A stretch of DNA of 64,000 bases from assembly GCF_019393635.1 (NCBI RefSeq), contig NC_057866.1, positions 122,945,897 through 123,009,896 of the forward strand, read 5' to 3'. The DNA is from Dromiciops gliroides (taxonomy: Eukaryota; Chordata; Mammalia; Microbiotheria; Microbiotheriidae). Position numbers and translations under genes: made by a program. Positions within the stretch are counted from its first letter, which is position 1. The number at the start of each line of letters is the position of its first letter. This document shows positions 12,047-22,821 of this stretch, piece after piece. The notes under the pieces were generated by a model. That model ran no database searches. It was given only the letters and a program-made list of their open reading frames with translations, and was not told the DNA's origin.

Positions 12047-12209
12047 GGGGGGGGGGGATGGCAGCTAAGTGGTGCAGTGGATAAAGCACCAGCCCTGGAT
12101 TCAGGATGACCTGAGTTCAAATCCAGCCTCAGACATTTGATACTTAACTAGCTGTGTGACCCTGGGCAAGTCACTTAACCCTCATTGTCCCACAAAAACA
12201 AACAAAACA
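12047..12209 (+). mobile_element. WSINE1-like SINE, first of three in a row
   Basis: Full-length copy after a G run. The left flank AAAACTGCACT (12036-12046) recurs as AAAACTGTACTAAG (12210-12223) between copies one and two. Confidence 0.92.
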
Positions 12210-12223
12210 AAAACTGTACTAAG

Positions 12224-12385
12224 GGGGCAGCTAGGTGGTGCAGTGGATAAAACACCAGCCCTGGATTCAGGAGGACCTGAGTTCAAATCTGGCCTCAGAT
12301 ACTTGACACTTACTAGCTGAGTGACCCTGGGTAAGTCACTTAATTCTCATTGTCCCACAAAAACAAACAAACAAACAAACAAACA
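12224..12385 (+). mobile_element. WSINE1-like SINE, second of three
   Basis: Full-length copy with a CAAA-repeat tail. It is flanked by AAAACTGTACTAAG and AAAACTGCACTAAG (12386-12399). Confidence 0.93.
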
Positions 12386-12399
12386 AAAACTGCACTAAG

Positions 12400-12603
12400 G
12401 GGGCAGCTAGGTGGTGCAGTGGATAAAGCACTGGCCCTGGATTCAGGAGTACCTGAGTTCAAATCCGGCCTCAGACACTTGGCACTTACTAGCTGTGTGA
12501 CCCTGGTCACATAGTGTCACCAGTGTCATATGCAACAGATAAGTCACTTAACCCTCATTGCCCTAAAAAAAAGAAATATCAAATAATAATATTAAAAAAA
12601 ACA
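12400..12603 (+). mobile_element. WSINE1-like SINE, third of three, with internal insert
   Basis: Full-length copy flanked by AAAACTGCACTAAG at 12386-12399 and 12604-12617. Between CCCTGG and AAGTCACTTAACC, where the family has CCCTGGGCAAGTCAC, an extra ~34 bases are inserted. They include a 25-base exact inverted copy of 11157-11181. Confidence 0.93.
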
Positions 12604-13034
12604 AAAACTGCACTAAGACATTTGGAACACCCTGCATAAACTCCCCTTTTGGCAAGTATGTTCATTTTCAACAACAAAAAAATGAATCAGAAATGAAGAT
12701 AAAGCAACTCTGAAATAAGGTGAGTCAGCAGGGAAATGTTTGTTTCACAAAAATTCAATTTATCTGTCACCTTTCAAGAACACTTTATCTATTACACAAA
12801 GAATAGTGCCTCAGTTGTAGCTGCATTCTTCTGATAGCACCAAGCAGAGCTCTGTGCACTCCAAATTTTACAGTGTAATCTCTAATTATATGGAAAGCAG
12901 ACACTTTAATGATGCCTAAGCCAAGGTATTTTACCCCAGTTCAGAAGATTTGTGGCTTCAGTTATGATTGCAGCTACATGGCGCAGCCCTAGCTCAAGAG
13001 TGCAGAAAACTAGTTCAAATCCAGGCTCAGACCC

Positions 13035-13215
13035 AGCAGCCCTATGACCCTGGGCAAATCATTTGCCTCAGTTTTCTCATCAGTAACATGGGTATAAAAA
13101 CAGCACCTACCTCTCAGGATTGTTTTGAGAATCAAATGAGGTAATATTTATAAAGTCCTTGACAAACCTTGAATTGGTATATAAATGCTAGCTGTGATGA
13201 TGATGATTTGGGGTC
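13035..13215 (+). mobile_element. MIR/CORE-SINE-like element
   Basis: 'CCCTGGGCAAATCATTTGCC', 'CACCTACCTCTCAGGATTG' and 'TATATAAATGCTAGCTGTGA' occur in family order. Confidence 0.7.
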
Positions 13216-13224
13216 TCCACTAAT

Positions 13225-13565
13225 AATTCTGTACATTTGCCTTCGATAAGGTAAGTGATACGAGTTTTATGATTCCCATTTTATAGATGAAAAAATTGAA
13301 ACTGGGAGATTGTGACTTTTTACCAGTCATGTCGCTAAAAAGTGTGAAAGGTAGGACTTGAGCCTGTGTTTTAGGAACATAAGATCATAGATTTGGAAAT
13401 GGCAGAGAACTTGGACTTCATTCACATCTCTTCATTTTATAATTGGGGAAGGTTAAAGTGACTCGCCTCGGGACAAACAAATAGTCAGTGGCAGAATTAA
13501 GATTGGAGCTCAGATTCTTTGACTCCAAACCCAGTTCTATTTCCATTGCACTATGCTACTACCTC
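13225..13565 (-). mobile_element. MIR-like fragments
   Basis: Two degraded antisense pieces carry 'ATTTTATAGATGAAAAAATTGA' and 'GTGGCAGAATTAAGATTGGA'-type blocks. Confidence 0.5.
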
Positions 13566-13981
13566 CAAGTCCAGCACCCCATTCCCCTATTCAGTTTATT
13601 AAAAGAGAAAAAAAATTATTTCTCTTCTCCCCTGCAACTCCTCCCACCTATTATTTCTTAGATTTGCATGGGCCATAAGTATATCCTGCTTATAAATCAC
13701 AGAAACAAATATCCACTAGGGGGCTCCCTGTCATGGCACAGAGTTGACCTTGGATCTTCAAAGCCAATGCTAGTAAGTCTCTGGTAGGTCCTTCCAATCT
13801 ATGAGCCTTGACCCTGTTGTTGGAGGATCAGAGTAACTCAATTCAGGAATGCCCATCACCAGAAAATTATCAAGTGATGAATTTTTAAAAAAATTATCAT
13901 CACCACCATCATCATTATTAATCATTATTTTACCACAGCAATCCATGATGTGGAAGGGGTTGTAATCTGCTGCATGGCATA

Positions 13982-14125
13982 GTGAGGCAGCTAGGAGGTG
14001 CAGTGGATAAAGTACCATCCCTGGATTTCAAATCCAGCCTCACATACTTGATACTTACTAGCTGTGTGACCCTAGGCAAGTCACTTAACCCCCATTGCCC
14101 CGCAAAACAAAAAGAAAAAATTTAA
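13982..14125 (+). mobile_element. WSINE1-like SINE with internal deletion
   Basis: Head GGCAGCTAGGAGGTGCAGTGG and a normal 3' end. The usual bases between CCTGGATT and CAAATCC are deleted, removing part of the B-box region. Confidence 0.9.
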
Positions 14126-14317
14126 TTTAATAAACTTAATAATCAACCCTTAATTTAGTCATGAATATTAATAAGAGGCACTGTGTTTTAGTGAATAGAG
14201 AACTGTCTTTGGAGTCTGGAACAGCTGAGTTCAAGTACTGCTTTTGGGACTTATTGTCTATGATCCCAGCTAGGTAAATCATTTAATCCCTCAGTGCTCT
14301 AGGCAACTCTCTTAGTA

Positions 14318-14463
14318 TTTGTTTTTTGCAGGGCAATGAGGGTTAAGTGACTTGCACAGGGTCTCACAACTAGTAAGTGTCAAGTGTCTGAGGTCAAATT
14401 TGAACTCAGGTTCTCCTGAATCCAGGGCTGGTGTTTTATCACTGTGCCACCTACCTGGCCCAT
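14318..14463 (-). mobile_element. WSINE1-like SINE
   Basis: Antisense copy with a 16-bp perfect TSD GGCAACTCTCTTAGTA at 14302-14317 and 14464-14479. Confidence 0.95.
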
Positions 14464-14784
14464 GGCAACTCTCTTAGTAAAGGAAGTTGTTTACTGGGAG
14501 CTTCCAACACACATCCAGTTAAAAATCACACATCCAGTTAAAAAAAAAATCACATGTCCAGTAAAAAAAAAAGCTAAATGCACATATTTATTAAAAATCT
14601 AGACTAATGACTTCATCAACATAGCAGATTCCTAGTGTGTAACTCAATGCAGATGGTCAACATCTTGATTGCTTGAAAAATACTGTTTTTGTAATTCTGT
14701 GGCCTAGTGCCTTAACATCTTGGATTGATCCTCTGGGCCCTGTTCTTGGTTTATATGACTATGAGTACAACTGTATCAGTTAGA

Positions 14785-15330
14785 CAACAAGCATTTCAAA
14801 AGTACCTACTATGTATCAGGCTCTGTGCTAAGTACTAGAGATACAAAGAAAAGGGGGGGAAATACAATCCCTACCTTTAAGGAGCTGACACTCTAAAGGG
14901 GGAAAGAACGTGAAAACAACTATCTACAAACAAGATCAGTTGGAGATAATCAACAAAGGTTAGGCTGTGACATTTAGGAGGAATTGGAAAGGCTTTTTGT
15001 AGAAGGTGGGACTAAGATTTGAAGGAGAATTCCACTTGAAGGCAAGAGAGTGTCTCTTGTTCAAGAAACAGCCAGGAAGCCAGCGTCACCCAACCAGAGT
15101 AACTAGGGGTGTAAAATAGAAGATCAGAAAGGTAGGAAGTGGCCTTGTTATTGAGGGGAGGGTGATGGACTTTAAAAGCCATGTCATATTTGATCCTGGA
15201 GGCACTAGGGAGCCACTGGAATTGAATAGTTAAGTGATATGATCAGACTTGCTTGAGGGAGAACAGTATGACCGCAGAGTGCAGGATAGACTGGGTGGAA
15301 AAGGATTAGAAAAGCCTTTGCTTCTTCTAG
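14785..15330 (+). repeat. Mid-length dispersed repeat, copy 1
   Basis: Starts with 'TACCTACTATGTATCAGGCTC' and continues through 'GTAGAAGGTGGGACTAAGAT' and 'TTGATCCTGGAGGCACTAGG'. It is colinear with 57185-57640 and partly with 45030-45370. The family is unnamed here, with no coding capacity. Confidence 0.65.
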
Positions 15331-16560
15331 GGGCGTAGCGAAACCCTGCTCCCCTGGACCAGGAGAAATTGCTCTCCTCCAGGCTGGGACTGGAGCTGAA
15401 AAAGTAGCTGCTTCTGACCTCTATCAAAGGGCGTGGCTTTCACTCTTAAGTAACTACACTGATTGATGAAAGAAATCTATTGGGAGCCTTCTCTTCCCAA
15501 AACTTTGTTGTTCTGCTCCCAACACCCCTAAAGTAGTGGGACCTCTTTGTGATGTCAGCCTGTCCCCAGTGGGCTCAATAGGCATTTCCTGTTTTTCTCA
15601 GGCAGAGTGCCCCAAGCTTTAATTTCTCCTTTTATTTGTAGAAAAGTAAAATTAAGTGAATCTTAAAATCCGCTGAGCTGAGAAATTAGCAAATCTCTCA
15701 GTTAAAGAAGTGGATTTTGGCACCTGCACTGTTTTCTTTGAGGTTAGCTGGACAGCCTTCTCAGAGTTTCGGGTTCCAGGCTGCTTTGGTTTCATCTCCA
15801 AACAAACGAAGGTTAGTTAGTTACCTCCTCAAATTAAGTCAGCAGCTAAATAGACAGTGTCCAGAACCTTCTGTAATGGCCAAACTGTTAATATTTCATA
15901 CAATCCGTGACTCATTTCTTTCTGGAAATCTGTACTTCTGGTAATACTTGACTTTTTTTTAAAGTGGTTTAAAAAGAAACAAAGGACAATTCCGAGGTGT
16001 GAATTTCAGGCTGGCTCAGGGTGCCAGGATGTCTGTGAACCAGATGAATTCATTTCAGGTAACAATTGGGTGTCAGCATATGACATTTGTTTTTTGTTTT
16101 TTTTTTCCCAGAGTCCAAATTGATTTGTGTTATTATTGTGGTTGTTCCTACTTGTCCAGGCAGTGGTCCTAACAAGTGAGATGTAATCCTGTCTCATCTT
16201 ATAACATCTAATTACATGGGTATTAATATTTTAAAAGGTACTCATAAATGCAGCCGTGGCTTCTTAGGCGGATTGGTAACAGAACAGGAAAAAACAGACA
16301 AACGAGAAGGGCCAGGTGCCCCAGGACACTCCACTGCCCCCCTTAGAGTGACTGTGCCTCTAGTGAGGCTGAGTCACCCTGGGATTCCGCTGACTCGATG
16401 TTGTGTCCTCAGAATTGCCTCAGCTGTATGTTGGGCTGTAATTCTTCCTACTCCCCAGCTAATGTGAAAGACTTTGGGGCTTTGGCAATATCTTGAGTCA
16501 TTTTGTGCTACCAAGTCTCTTAACTCTGCTAAGTAATTAACTTGATTATTAGATAGCTAC
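15331..16560. other. Unassigned; possible LTR-like stretch
   Basis: 15330-15620 is less AT-rich than its surroundings and could be part of an old LTR, but no ends are definable. No gene is seen. Confidence 0.3.
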
Positions 16561-16564
16561 TTTC

Positions 16565-16745
16565 ACAACTTTGTGGAAAGAGCATGGGCCTGGAAAAAGA
16601 GGATCTTATCCCCATTCCTCCCATTGGCCTGTTTGACTCGAATCCAATGACTGAACCTCCTGGGCCTCAGTGTTGTCATTTGTAAAACTGGGGAATAGGA
16701 TCAGCTGATCTCTGAGGTTCTTCTAGCTCTGAAAATCTTCATTTC
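16565..16745 (+). mobile_element. MIR/CORE-SINE-like element
   Basis: 'GAGCATGGGCCTGGAAAAAG', 'CTGGGCCTCAGTGTTGTCAT' and 'CTCTGAGGTTCTTCTAGCTC' follow the family order. Confidence 0.65.
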
Positions 16746-16869
16746 TAAGGGAACAAATTATGAAGCCCAACTACAAAGCAGCAAGGCTGAGTTTTAAACA
16801 AACATATATAAATTCATAAAACCTTTGAGTTGAAATGAATGCTGCAGGGTGTGACAACAGAAATCAGGA

Positions 16870-17125
16870 AGAATAATGGCTAGCATTTATATAGTGCTTT
16901 AAGATTTGCAAAGTGCTTTACAAATATCTTATTTGATCCTCACAAGAGCGATGGCAAGTAGATGCTATGATATCTCCATATTATAGTTGAGAAAACCGAG
17001 GTGCAGAGAGTTTAAGTGACTTGCCCAGGCTCACATATCTGTTGAGCATCTGAAACTGGATTTGAACTCAGATCTTTCTGACTCCAGAACTAACATTCTA
17101 TTCATGGTGTCACCTAGACACCTCC
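16870..17125 (-). mobile_element. MIR/CORE-SINE-like element
   Basis: 'TAGCATTTATATAGTGCTTT', 'GCAAAGTGCTTTACAAATAT', 'GACTTGCCCAGGCTCACA' and 'GGATTTGAACTCAGATCTTT', in the usual antisense order. Confidence 0.8.
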
Positions 17126-17187
17126 TCTTCCTCTAAAAAGATAGCATTTTAAAGTGATTAGTAATTAAACAATAATTATATAATAGA

Positions 17188-17216
17188 TGGTGGTGGTGGT
17201 GGTGGTGGTGGTGGTG
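17188..17216. repeat. (TGG)n microsatellite
   Basis: Nine to ten TGG units. Confidence 0.95.
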
Positions 17217-17219
17217 ATG

Positions 17220-17415
17220 ATCATGGCATAACAGATAGGGAATCAGACTTGGAGTTAGAAAGATTTTCATTCACCTCCTTGCCTCAGACATACTTATGTG
17301 GGAGGTAGGACCTTGGGAAAATTACTTAGCTTCTCTGTCTTTCCTCATCTGCAAAATGAGAGGGATGTACTCAATATGTAAGTTTTCTTCCAGCTCTATA
17401 TCTATGATCTTATGA
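17220..17415 (+). mobile_element. MIR/CORE-SINE-like element
   Basis: 'AATCAGACTTGGAGTTAGAA', 'CTTCTCTGTCTTTCCTCATC' and 'TCTTCCAGCTCTATATCTAT' blocks. Confidence 0.65.
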
Positions 17416-18081
17416 CCCTATGTCTTCTTGTCCTTGTCCTTGATTCATGAATCCTTACTACAGTGTCCCTGAGAATTGGTCATTCAGCTTCTGCTTGAAC
17501 AAGGAGGGATTCACTTTTAGAATTTACATATTCAAATGTATGTTGTCCTTCAAAGTTGAGAAGTTCTGCATTTATTCCAATGATGCAGCTACCTGTAGTA
17601 TGGTGGTCTACTGGGGAAAAAATGGTGGGTTTGCCGTCAAGACCTGGGTTCAAATCTTGCCTCTGAAACTTACTAACTACACCACCCATGTTAAGTCACA
17701 CTCTGTGTTTCAGGTTTTTCCCATGGACTCACCTATCAAATATGGAGGAAAATTCTGCGTTCTGTGTTTTAGACACAAACCTGCCATACATAATTTTTAT
17801 TAATTTAGAGTATTCTAATATATACATATATATTATTTTTAAAAAATCTTTTCAGTTTCCAGAGAGAAAGTCCCAAAGTAGGAAACTCTATTAATGCCCT
17901 TGAGAATCTCTTTTAACACAAGCCATTTTGGAGTTCTGATTTATAATATTCTCCAAAAAAAGATACCAAATTCTCTAGTAAAAACTGAGTCAGAATTCAG
18001 AGTTTATAGAACAGTTTGCTTCATCAAACAGAACAATAGACTCAACTTTTGGAACCTATTCCCTTGAAGAATCTTCCTTTT
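17416..18081. other. Unassigned sequence
   Basis: A MIR-like trace may lie at 17590-17710 ('GACCTGGGTTCAAATCTTGC'). The short frames here are not gene-like. Confidence 0.35.
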
Positions 18082-18218
18082 GCCCTACGTAGTAGCATAC
18101 ATATGTGATCCCATCTACCAGGAAGTCTGAGTCTAGCAGATCTCTTGAGTTTGGGAGCTCCGAGCTGTAGTGGGTTAAATTGACTGGGTGTCCATACTAA
18201 GTTTGGCATCAATATGGT
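18082..18218 (+). pseudogene. 7SL (SRP) RNA pseudogene, 5' fragment
   Basis: The sequence aligns from base 1 of 7SL RNA. GCCCTACGTAGTAGC fits the 5' end, then GTGATCCCATCTACC, GATCTCTTGAGTTTGGGAGC, GGGTGTCCATACTAAGTT and GGCATCAATATGG follow 7SL order with scattered substitutions. It stops at the position equivalent to about nucleotide 135-140 and passes directly into another repeat (TCTTGACTTG...). It is too mutated and truncated to be a working SRP RNA. The identification is from memory of 7SL. Confidence 0.85.
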
Positions 18219-18695
18219 CTTGACTTGTGGGTGAATTGAATTTAAGTGAGACATAGTTACCTAGTCATGAGCCTCACTCTATCTTCCAGAGTCACTGAAG
18301 TCCAGTGGCAGGACAAAAATCAAGTCACAGTGGATTACCCTGGCATCTTCCCTATCTGCCCAAACTCTAAAGCTCCACAGCACCTGCTTCAGCTGCTTCA
18401 TGGCCTTTGGGACAAATTGTTCTCACCCACCCATTCCACTGGGAGGTCTCACTTGGGGTACACTTCCCCTAACTCACCAATAGGTTTGAGATCTGTTGGT
18501 TATCCTCAACCTGGTTTGCCCCCCCTGCTGAGGCAGTTTTACTGGGATGTAGCCACTGTCTGTGCTATAGCTTCTTGCAACCACAGGTAAGAGTTGGGTG
18601 ACAGGTGGACACCACAGGTGCATGAGCAGCCCTGAAAAGGGCTGGGCAAGCCCTCACACCAGAGGTGCCAGTCCTCTTGAACATCCCATACGTCT
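18219..18695. mobile_element. Dispersed retroposon-like repeat, copy 1 (arms A then B)
   Basis: Arm A (about 18219-18490) matches the reverse complement of 43661-43950. Arm B (about 18505-18695) matches 43480-43660 directly. Shared landmarks are CAGCACCTGCTTCAGCTG in A and GGTAAGAGTTGGGTGACAGG in B. No convincing coding frame is present. Confidence 0.7.
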
Positions 18696-18718
18696 CACTG
18701 TTTGCCATAATCTGTTAG

Positions 18719-19250
18719 AGAAGGAAATGACCAACTGCTCCAGGATCCTTGCAGTCACAGGGAAAGAGGTGGTGGGGGTCCTTAGGTATGCCTCTGTAAT
18801 GAATTACACTCTCAAACACAGTATAATTAGAATTAAAATGGTCCTTTATTGGGTGCTAGAGAAAGTGACTAGAAGATTTTATAGAGGATAGATGGGGTGA
18901 CCATCTGAAAATGGAAAGTTCCTTATGGGGAGAGGGAGGGGAAAGCTTGGATGCTTGTCATATTCCTGAGAGTCTAGGGGATTATTATTTAGGAATGTTG
19001 ATGGTCCTGACCTCTAGAATTATCTCTATCTCCTACTTGGTCAAGCTAAACTTTAGTAGTCCCTTAATTACTCTATATGCCTGTCCTGTTATCTGGTCAC
19101 CTTTGGTTTTGCTTCTCAAAGGAGAAACTTCTTCTGAGTTGTCCTAATGTCCTAATTTAGTCCCATATCACTTTCCAGAAAAACCCCATGAACTACATGG
19201 TCCATGGGGTCATGAAGAGTCAGACACAACTGAACAACAACAACAAAGTG
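18719..19250 (+). mobile_element. Family-B SINE 3' part, split by an LTR
   Basis: 18719-18751 (AAGGAAATGACCAACTGCTC) and 19173-19250 (AAACCCCATGAACTA ... CATGAAGAGTCAGACACAAC, then AACAACAACAAC) are consecutive parts of a SINE seen unbroken at 47780-47862. An LTR copy separates them. Confidence 0.7.
18752..19172 (-). mobile_element. Solo LTR of an endogenous retrovirus, family 1, diverged
   Basis: On the plus strand it begins GTCACAGGGAAA and contains 'GGTCCTTTATTGGGTGCTAG', colinear with the copies at 22320, 26755 and 35284. The U3 end is diverged. It is non-coding. Confidence 0.7.
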
Positions 19251-19330
19251 CTTAGCACAGAGCCTGGAATATAGTAGGCACTTAACAAATGTTTATTGAA
19301 TTGAATTGATGGGTTGGCATCTGCACCCAG
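19251..19330 (+). mobile_element. L2 3'-end fragment
   Basis: 'GCACAGAGCCTGGAATATAG' then 'GGCACTTAACAAATGTTTAT', the usual L2 terminal motif. Confidence 0.6.
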
Positions 19331-19519
19331 TGAAGGGAGTTCCCATATTGAATATTCCTTATGCTGACAACATTACAGATCCTTTGAATATTTGCATTAA
19401 TTGCAATGCTGCCTTTACTCACAATGTTTTGAGAAATGTCTTTGGAGTTTGTTTATGAGAAAGATTCTACTAATTTGCAATTCTACCACTGAGGAAGTAC
19501 ACCTGCCTGCATTGAGTTT

Positions 19520-19543
19520 GAATGAATGAATGAATGAATGAAT
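19520..19543. repeat. (AATG)n microsatellite
   Basis: Six GAAT/AATG units. Confidence 0.93.
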
Positions 19544-19632
19544 AAAAAGCATTAATTAAGATCTTACTAGGTATCAAACATTGTGCTAAATGAGGATACA
19601 AGTACAAAAATAAAAACTAACTACCCTGAGGA

Positions 19633-19750
19633 GCTTTCTTTCTTTCTTCCTTTCTTTCCTTCCTTCCTTCCTTCCTTCCTTCCTTCCTTCCTTCCTTCCT
19701 TCCTTCCTTCCTTCCTTCCTTCCTTCCTTCCTTTCCTTTCTTTCCTTCTT

Positions 19751-19835
<85 letters not shown>

Positions 19836-19875
19836 CTCTCTCTTTCTCTCTCTCTTTCTTTCTTTTTTTCTTTTA
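19633..19875. repeat. Compound polypyrimidine tract (TTCC)n-(CT)n-(TTTC)n
   Basis: About 240 bases of C and T on the plus strand in successive blocks: TTCC units (19650-19735), CT units (19750-19785), TTTC units (19786-19832), then mixed. Open frames on both strands (K/R/E or F/L/S/P) arise only from the repeat. Confidence 0.98.
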
Positions 19876-20330
19876 GCTTCCATTCTAATAGGAAAGGCAA
19901 CACACATAGGGGAATAGGGACCAAGGAAGAGCACTTTGGACCAAAAAGTTACTGGGGTGGAGAATAGGGATTCAGGGAAGTAGACTAATATGCCTCGTCC
20001 AGGAACCATTAATGGTATACTTGATATGATCCTAATTCATGGTTCCATAACTTAAGGCAGTGAAGGAGAGTAAGGAAGGGTTAGACAATGGGGGCGATGG
20101 AGAGTAGGAAATGAAGAAGTATGGCTTCAGCTTTCCTAAAAGACTTCTCTTGCTTTTTAGTTATTTTCACTAATGGATTGATATGACTCAGTATTGCATA
20201 GTTGTTTTAAATTGCAGCTCTTTAATAATGTGAGCGTGAGCATTTTTCAAGTGATGACTAAAATTTTGCGTTTCTGCTTTAGAAAATTATTAATAACATC
20301 TGACTAGTTATCCACTGGGAACTGGAGTTA
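19876..20330. other. Unassigned sequence
   Basis: Nothing recognised between the polypyrimidine tract and the next SINE. Confidence 0.35.
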
Positions 20331-20342
20331 TCTTTGTAAATT

Positions 20343-20497
20343 AAAAAAAAAATTTTTTTAAGTGAGGCATTTTGGGGTTAAGTGACTTGCCCAGGGTCAC
20401 ACAGCTAGTAAGTGTCAAGTGTCTGAGGCCAGATTTGAACTCAGGTACTCCTGACTCCAGGGCCAGTGCTCTATCCACTGCGCCACCTAGTCGCCCC
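20343..20497 (-). mobile_element. WSINE1-like SINE
   Basis: Antisense copy of the 'GGAGTCAG / CCCCAATTGCC' subtype. TSD TCTTTGTAAATT lies at 20331-20342 and 20498-20509. Confidence 0.94.
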
Positions 20498-20831
20498 TCT
20501 TTGTAAATTTTTTAAAGTTTTCAAAAAATAGTTGTTGCATTTTGTTTTTACACAACAGGAACTCCTCCCCCCCCAAACACCCAAATAACATTTTCTTCAA
20601 TGTACATTCTCTGAAAACAGTTTTGAAGAAATCATTCATCAACAGGAAGCAGGGATGAGTTCTTCTGTCTGAGTACAGTATGGACATTTCCCATAATATT
20701 TGGCCAGTTTTGTTGCTTCTCAATTATATTGACATGTGCAGAAAAAGCCTTAGACAAAATGCAGTATTCATATAAACACTAAAAACCATAGAAGCAAGAA
20801 GACCTTAATATGATCAAGAATATATTATTGA

Positions 20832-20976
20832 GAGGAAGCTAGGTGGTGCAGTGGATAGAGCACTAGCCCTGGAGTCAGGAGGACACGAGTTCAAATCCAG
20901 CCTCAGACACTTAACACTTACTAGCTGTGTGACCCTGGGCAAGTCACTTAACCCCAATTGCCTCACAAAAAAAAAA
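20832..20976 (+). mobile_element. WSINE1-like SINE
   Basis: Sense copy with an A11 tail. The 15-bp TSD AGAATATATTATTGA lies at 20817-20831 and 20977-20991. Confidence 0.95.
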
Positions 20977-21918
20977 AGAATATATTATTGAACTCAGCAT
21001 GTATATTGGTGGTTTGGGGTTTTTGTTTTTGCTATGCTTTCTTTTCTCTGTATACTAATCTTTCCACATTTCTTTGAATTCTTCATACTCATTATGATAC
21101 TCCATTATATCCATATTTTGTAATTGGTTTAGTCATCCCCAATGATTGTGAGCATTTTTGTTTCCATCTTTTTATCACAAGCAATGGTATTATGAACATT
21201 TTTGTATACATGAAGTCTTTTGCATAATTACAAATTGTTTTCCAAAACAGTTGAATCAATCCAAAGCTCTACCAGCTGTGATATAGAACACATCTCTTCT
21301 CACACCCATTTCCTTTCCAGTCTTTGTTAGTTTTTAGAGGGAGGAGATATTTGAGTCATTTTGATTTGCATTTCTTTGATTTAAAAAAAAAAAACACTTT
21401 TCAAGTGGTTGTGGGTAGTTTGTATTTCTATATTTCTTATTTAGAAAGCTGTTCATATCATTTGGTTACCTTTTTTTGCGGGGGGGGGGAAGACTTATGG
21501 CCTTAATTTTGAAGGGTTTTGTTAATTCTCTATAGAAATTGGATGCAAGACATTTATATATTTAATGCAAAATTTCCCCTAATCCACTTCTTCTGAGCCT
21601 ATCTGCATTGATTTTATTTGCATAAAAGCTATTTAGTTTTATGCGATTGGGATTATCTATTTTCTCTTTGATGATCTTTTCTATCCTTTGTTTATAAATT
21701 CTTCACAACCATAATTATGAAATATATAGCCTTTTACCTTCCTCTATTTTCTAATGATGTGACATTTTATATTCAGATCATTTCCTCATTTGGAATTTAT
21801 TATTGAATATGGTGTAAGGTGCTTATCTAAACTTTTTAGATTGTGTTCCAGTTTTCCCAGCACTTCTAGATGAATTAAAAAAATCCTTCCCCAATTATGT
21901 TCATATATATATATTCTT

Positions 21919-22076
21919 GTTTTCTTTGGTTTGTTTGTGCAGGGCAATGAGGGTGAAGTGACTTGCACAGGGTCACACAGCTAGTAAGTGTTAAGTGTCT
22001 GAGGCTGGATTTGAACTCCGGTCCTCCTCACTCCAAGGCCAGTTCTCTATCCACTGCACCACCTGGCTGCCCCTGT
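21919..22076 (-). mobile_element. WSINE1-like SINE inside the L1
   Basis: Antisense copy with TSD TATATATATTCTT at 21906-21918 and 22077-22089. Confidence 0.92.
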
Positions 22077-22319
22077 TATATATATTCTTATACTGGCTAT
22101 CCTTGTGGAATTCTTCCTAGGCCTTGTTAATCTAGTCACTTGCACTGATCTATTTTTCTATTTTTAATTCAACTCCAAATAGTTTTGATAATCACTGTTT
22201 TGTAGAGGGAGAACAGAGAGGGAAGGGAATAAGCATTTATTGTGTATCTACTATGTGCCAAGCACAGTTTACAAATATTGCTTCATTTAATTTTTGTAGT
22301 ATAATTCAGAATCTGGTTA

Positions 22320-22821
22320 TGTCACAGGGGAAATTGGTGGCGTGGGAATCTTTAGGCATTCCTCTTTAAAGAATTATACCTTCTTGCACACAAATCCAGT
22401 TAGAATAAAATAATCTTATTTAGGCACTAGAGAAAGGAGACTAAGAGAGGAGTCAAAGACTTCTCTCAAAGGGAGATGGTTCAGAGACATGATTCTCTGA
22501 GATACTTATCTCTTTGAACAGGAGAAAGGCAAAAACTTTTATAGATGGCGGATGGATGGGGTGATCACCACCTAACAATGTAAAGTTCCCTTTGGGGATG
22601 GGGGAAGGCTTGAATGAGGTGTTCATCTGGACTTTTGGAGTTATCTCTGATCCCCCGTAGCTGCAGTAGCCACACTTAATAGGCTTATCTCCCTTACTTC
22701 TCAAGGTGTGTTCGTCCTTCAGTTTCTCAAGGAGTTACCCCAGACCTATGTCCTTTAGTTTAGCTGGCTAGTTTAAACTTTAATAGTCCCAAATTTCTTG
22801 ATATGTCCCAACCCCTTAACA
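22320..22821 (-). mobile_element. Solo LTR, family 1
   Basis: 502 bp from TGTCACAGG to CCCCTTAACA. In its own (minus) orientation it carries a TATAAAAG box (about 22543-22536) and an AATAAAATA-type polyadenylation region near 22405. The flanking 4-mers GTTA and ACTA do not match, so a TSD is not demonstrable. It is inserted in the L1. Confidence 0.85.

Noticed and set aside
19583..20009. K/R/E-rich frames of 112-130 codons
   Set aside because: Translations of the simple polypurine/polypyrimidine repeat.
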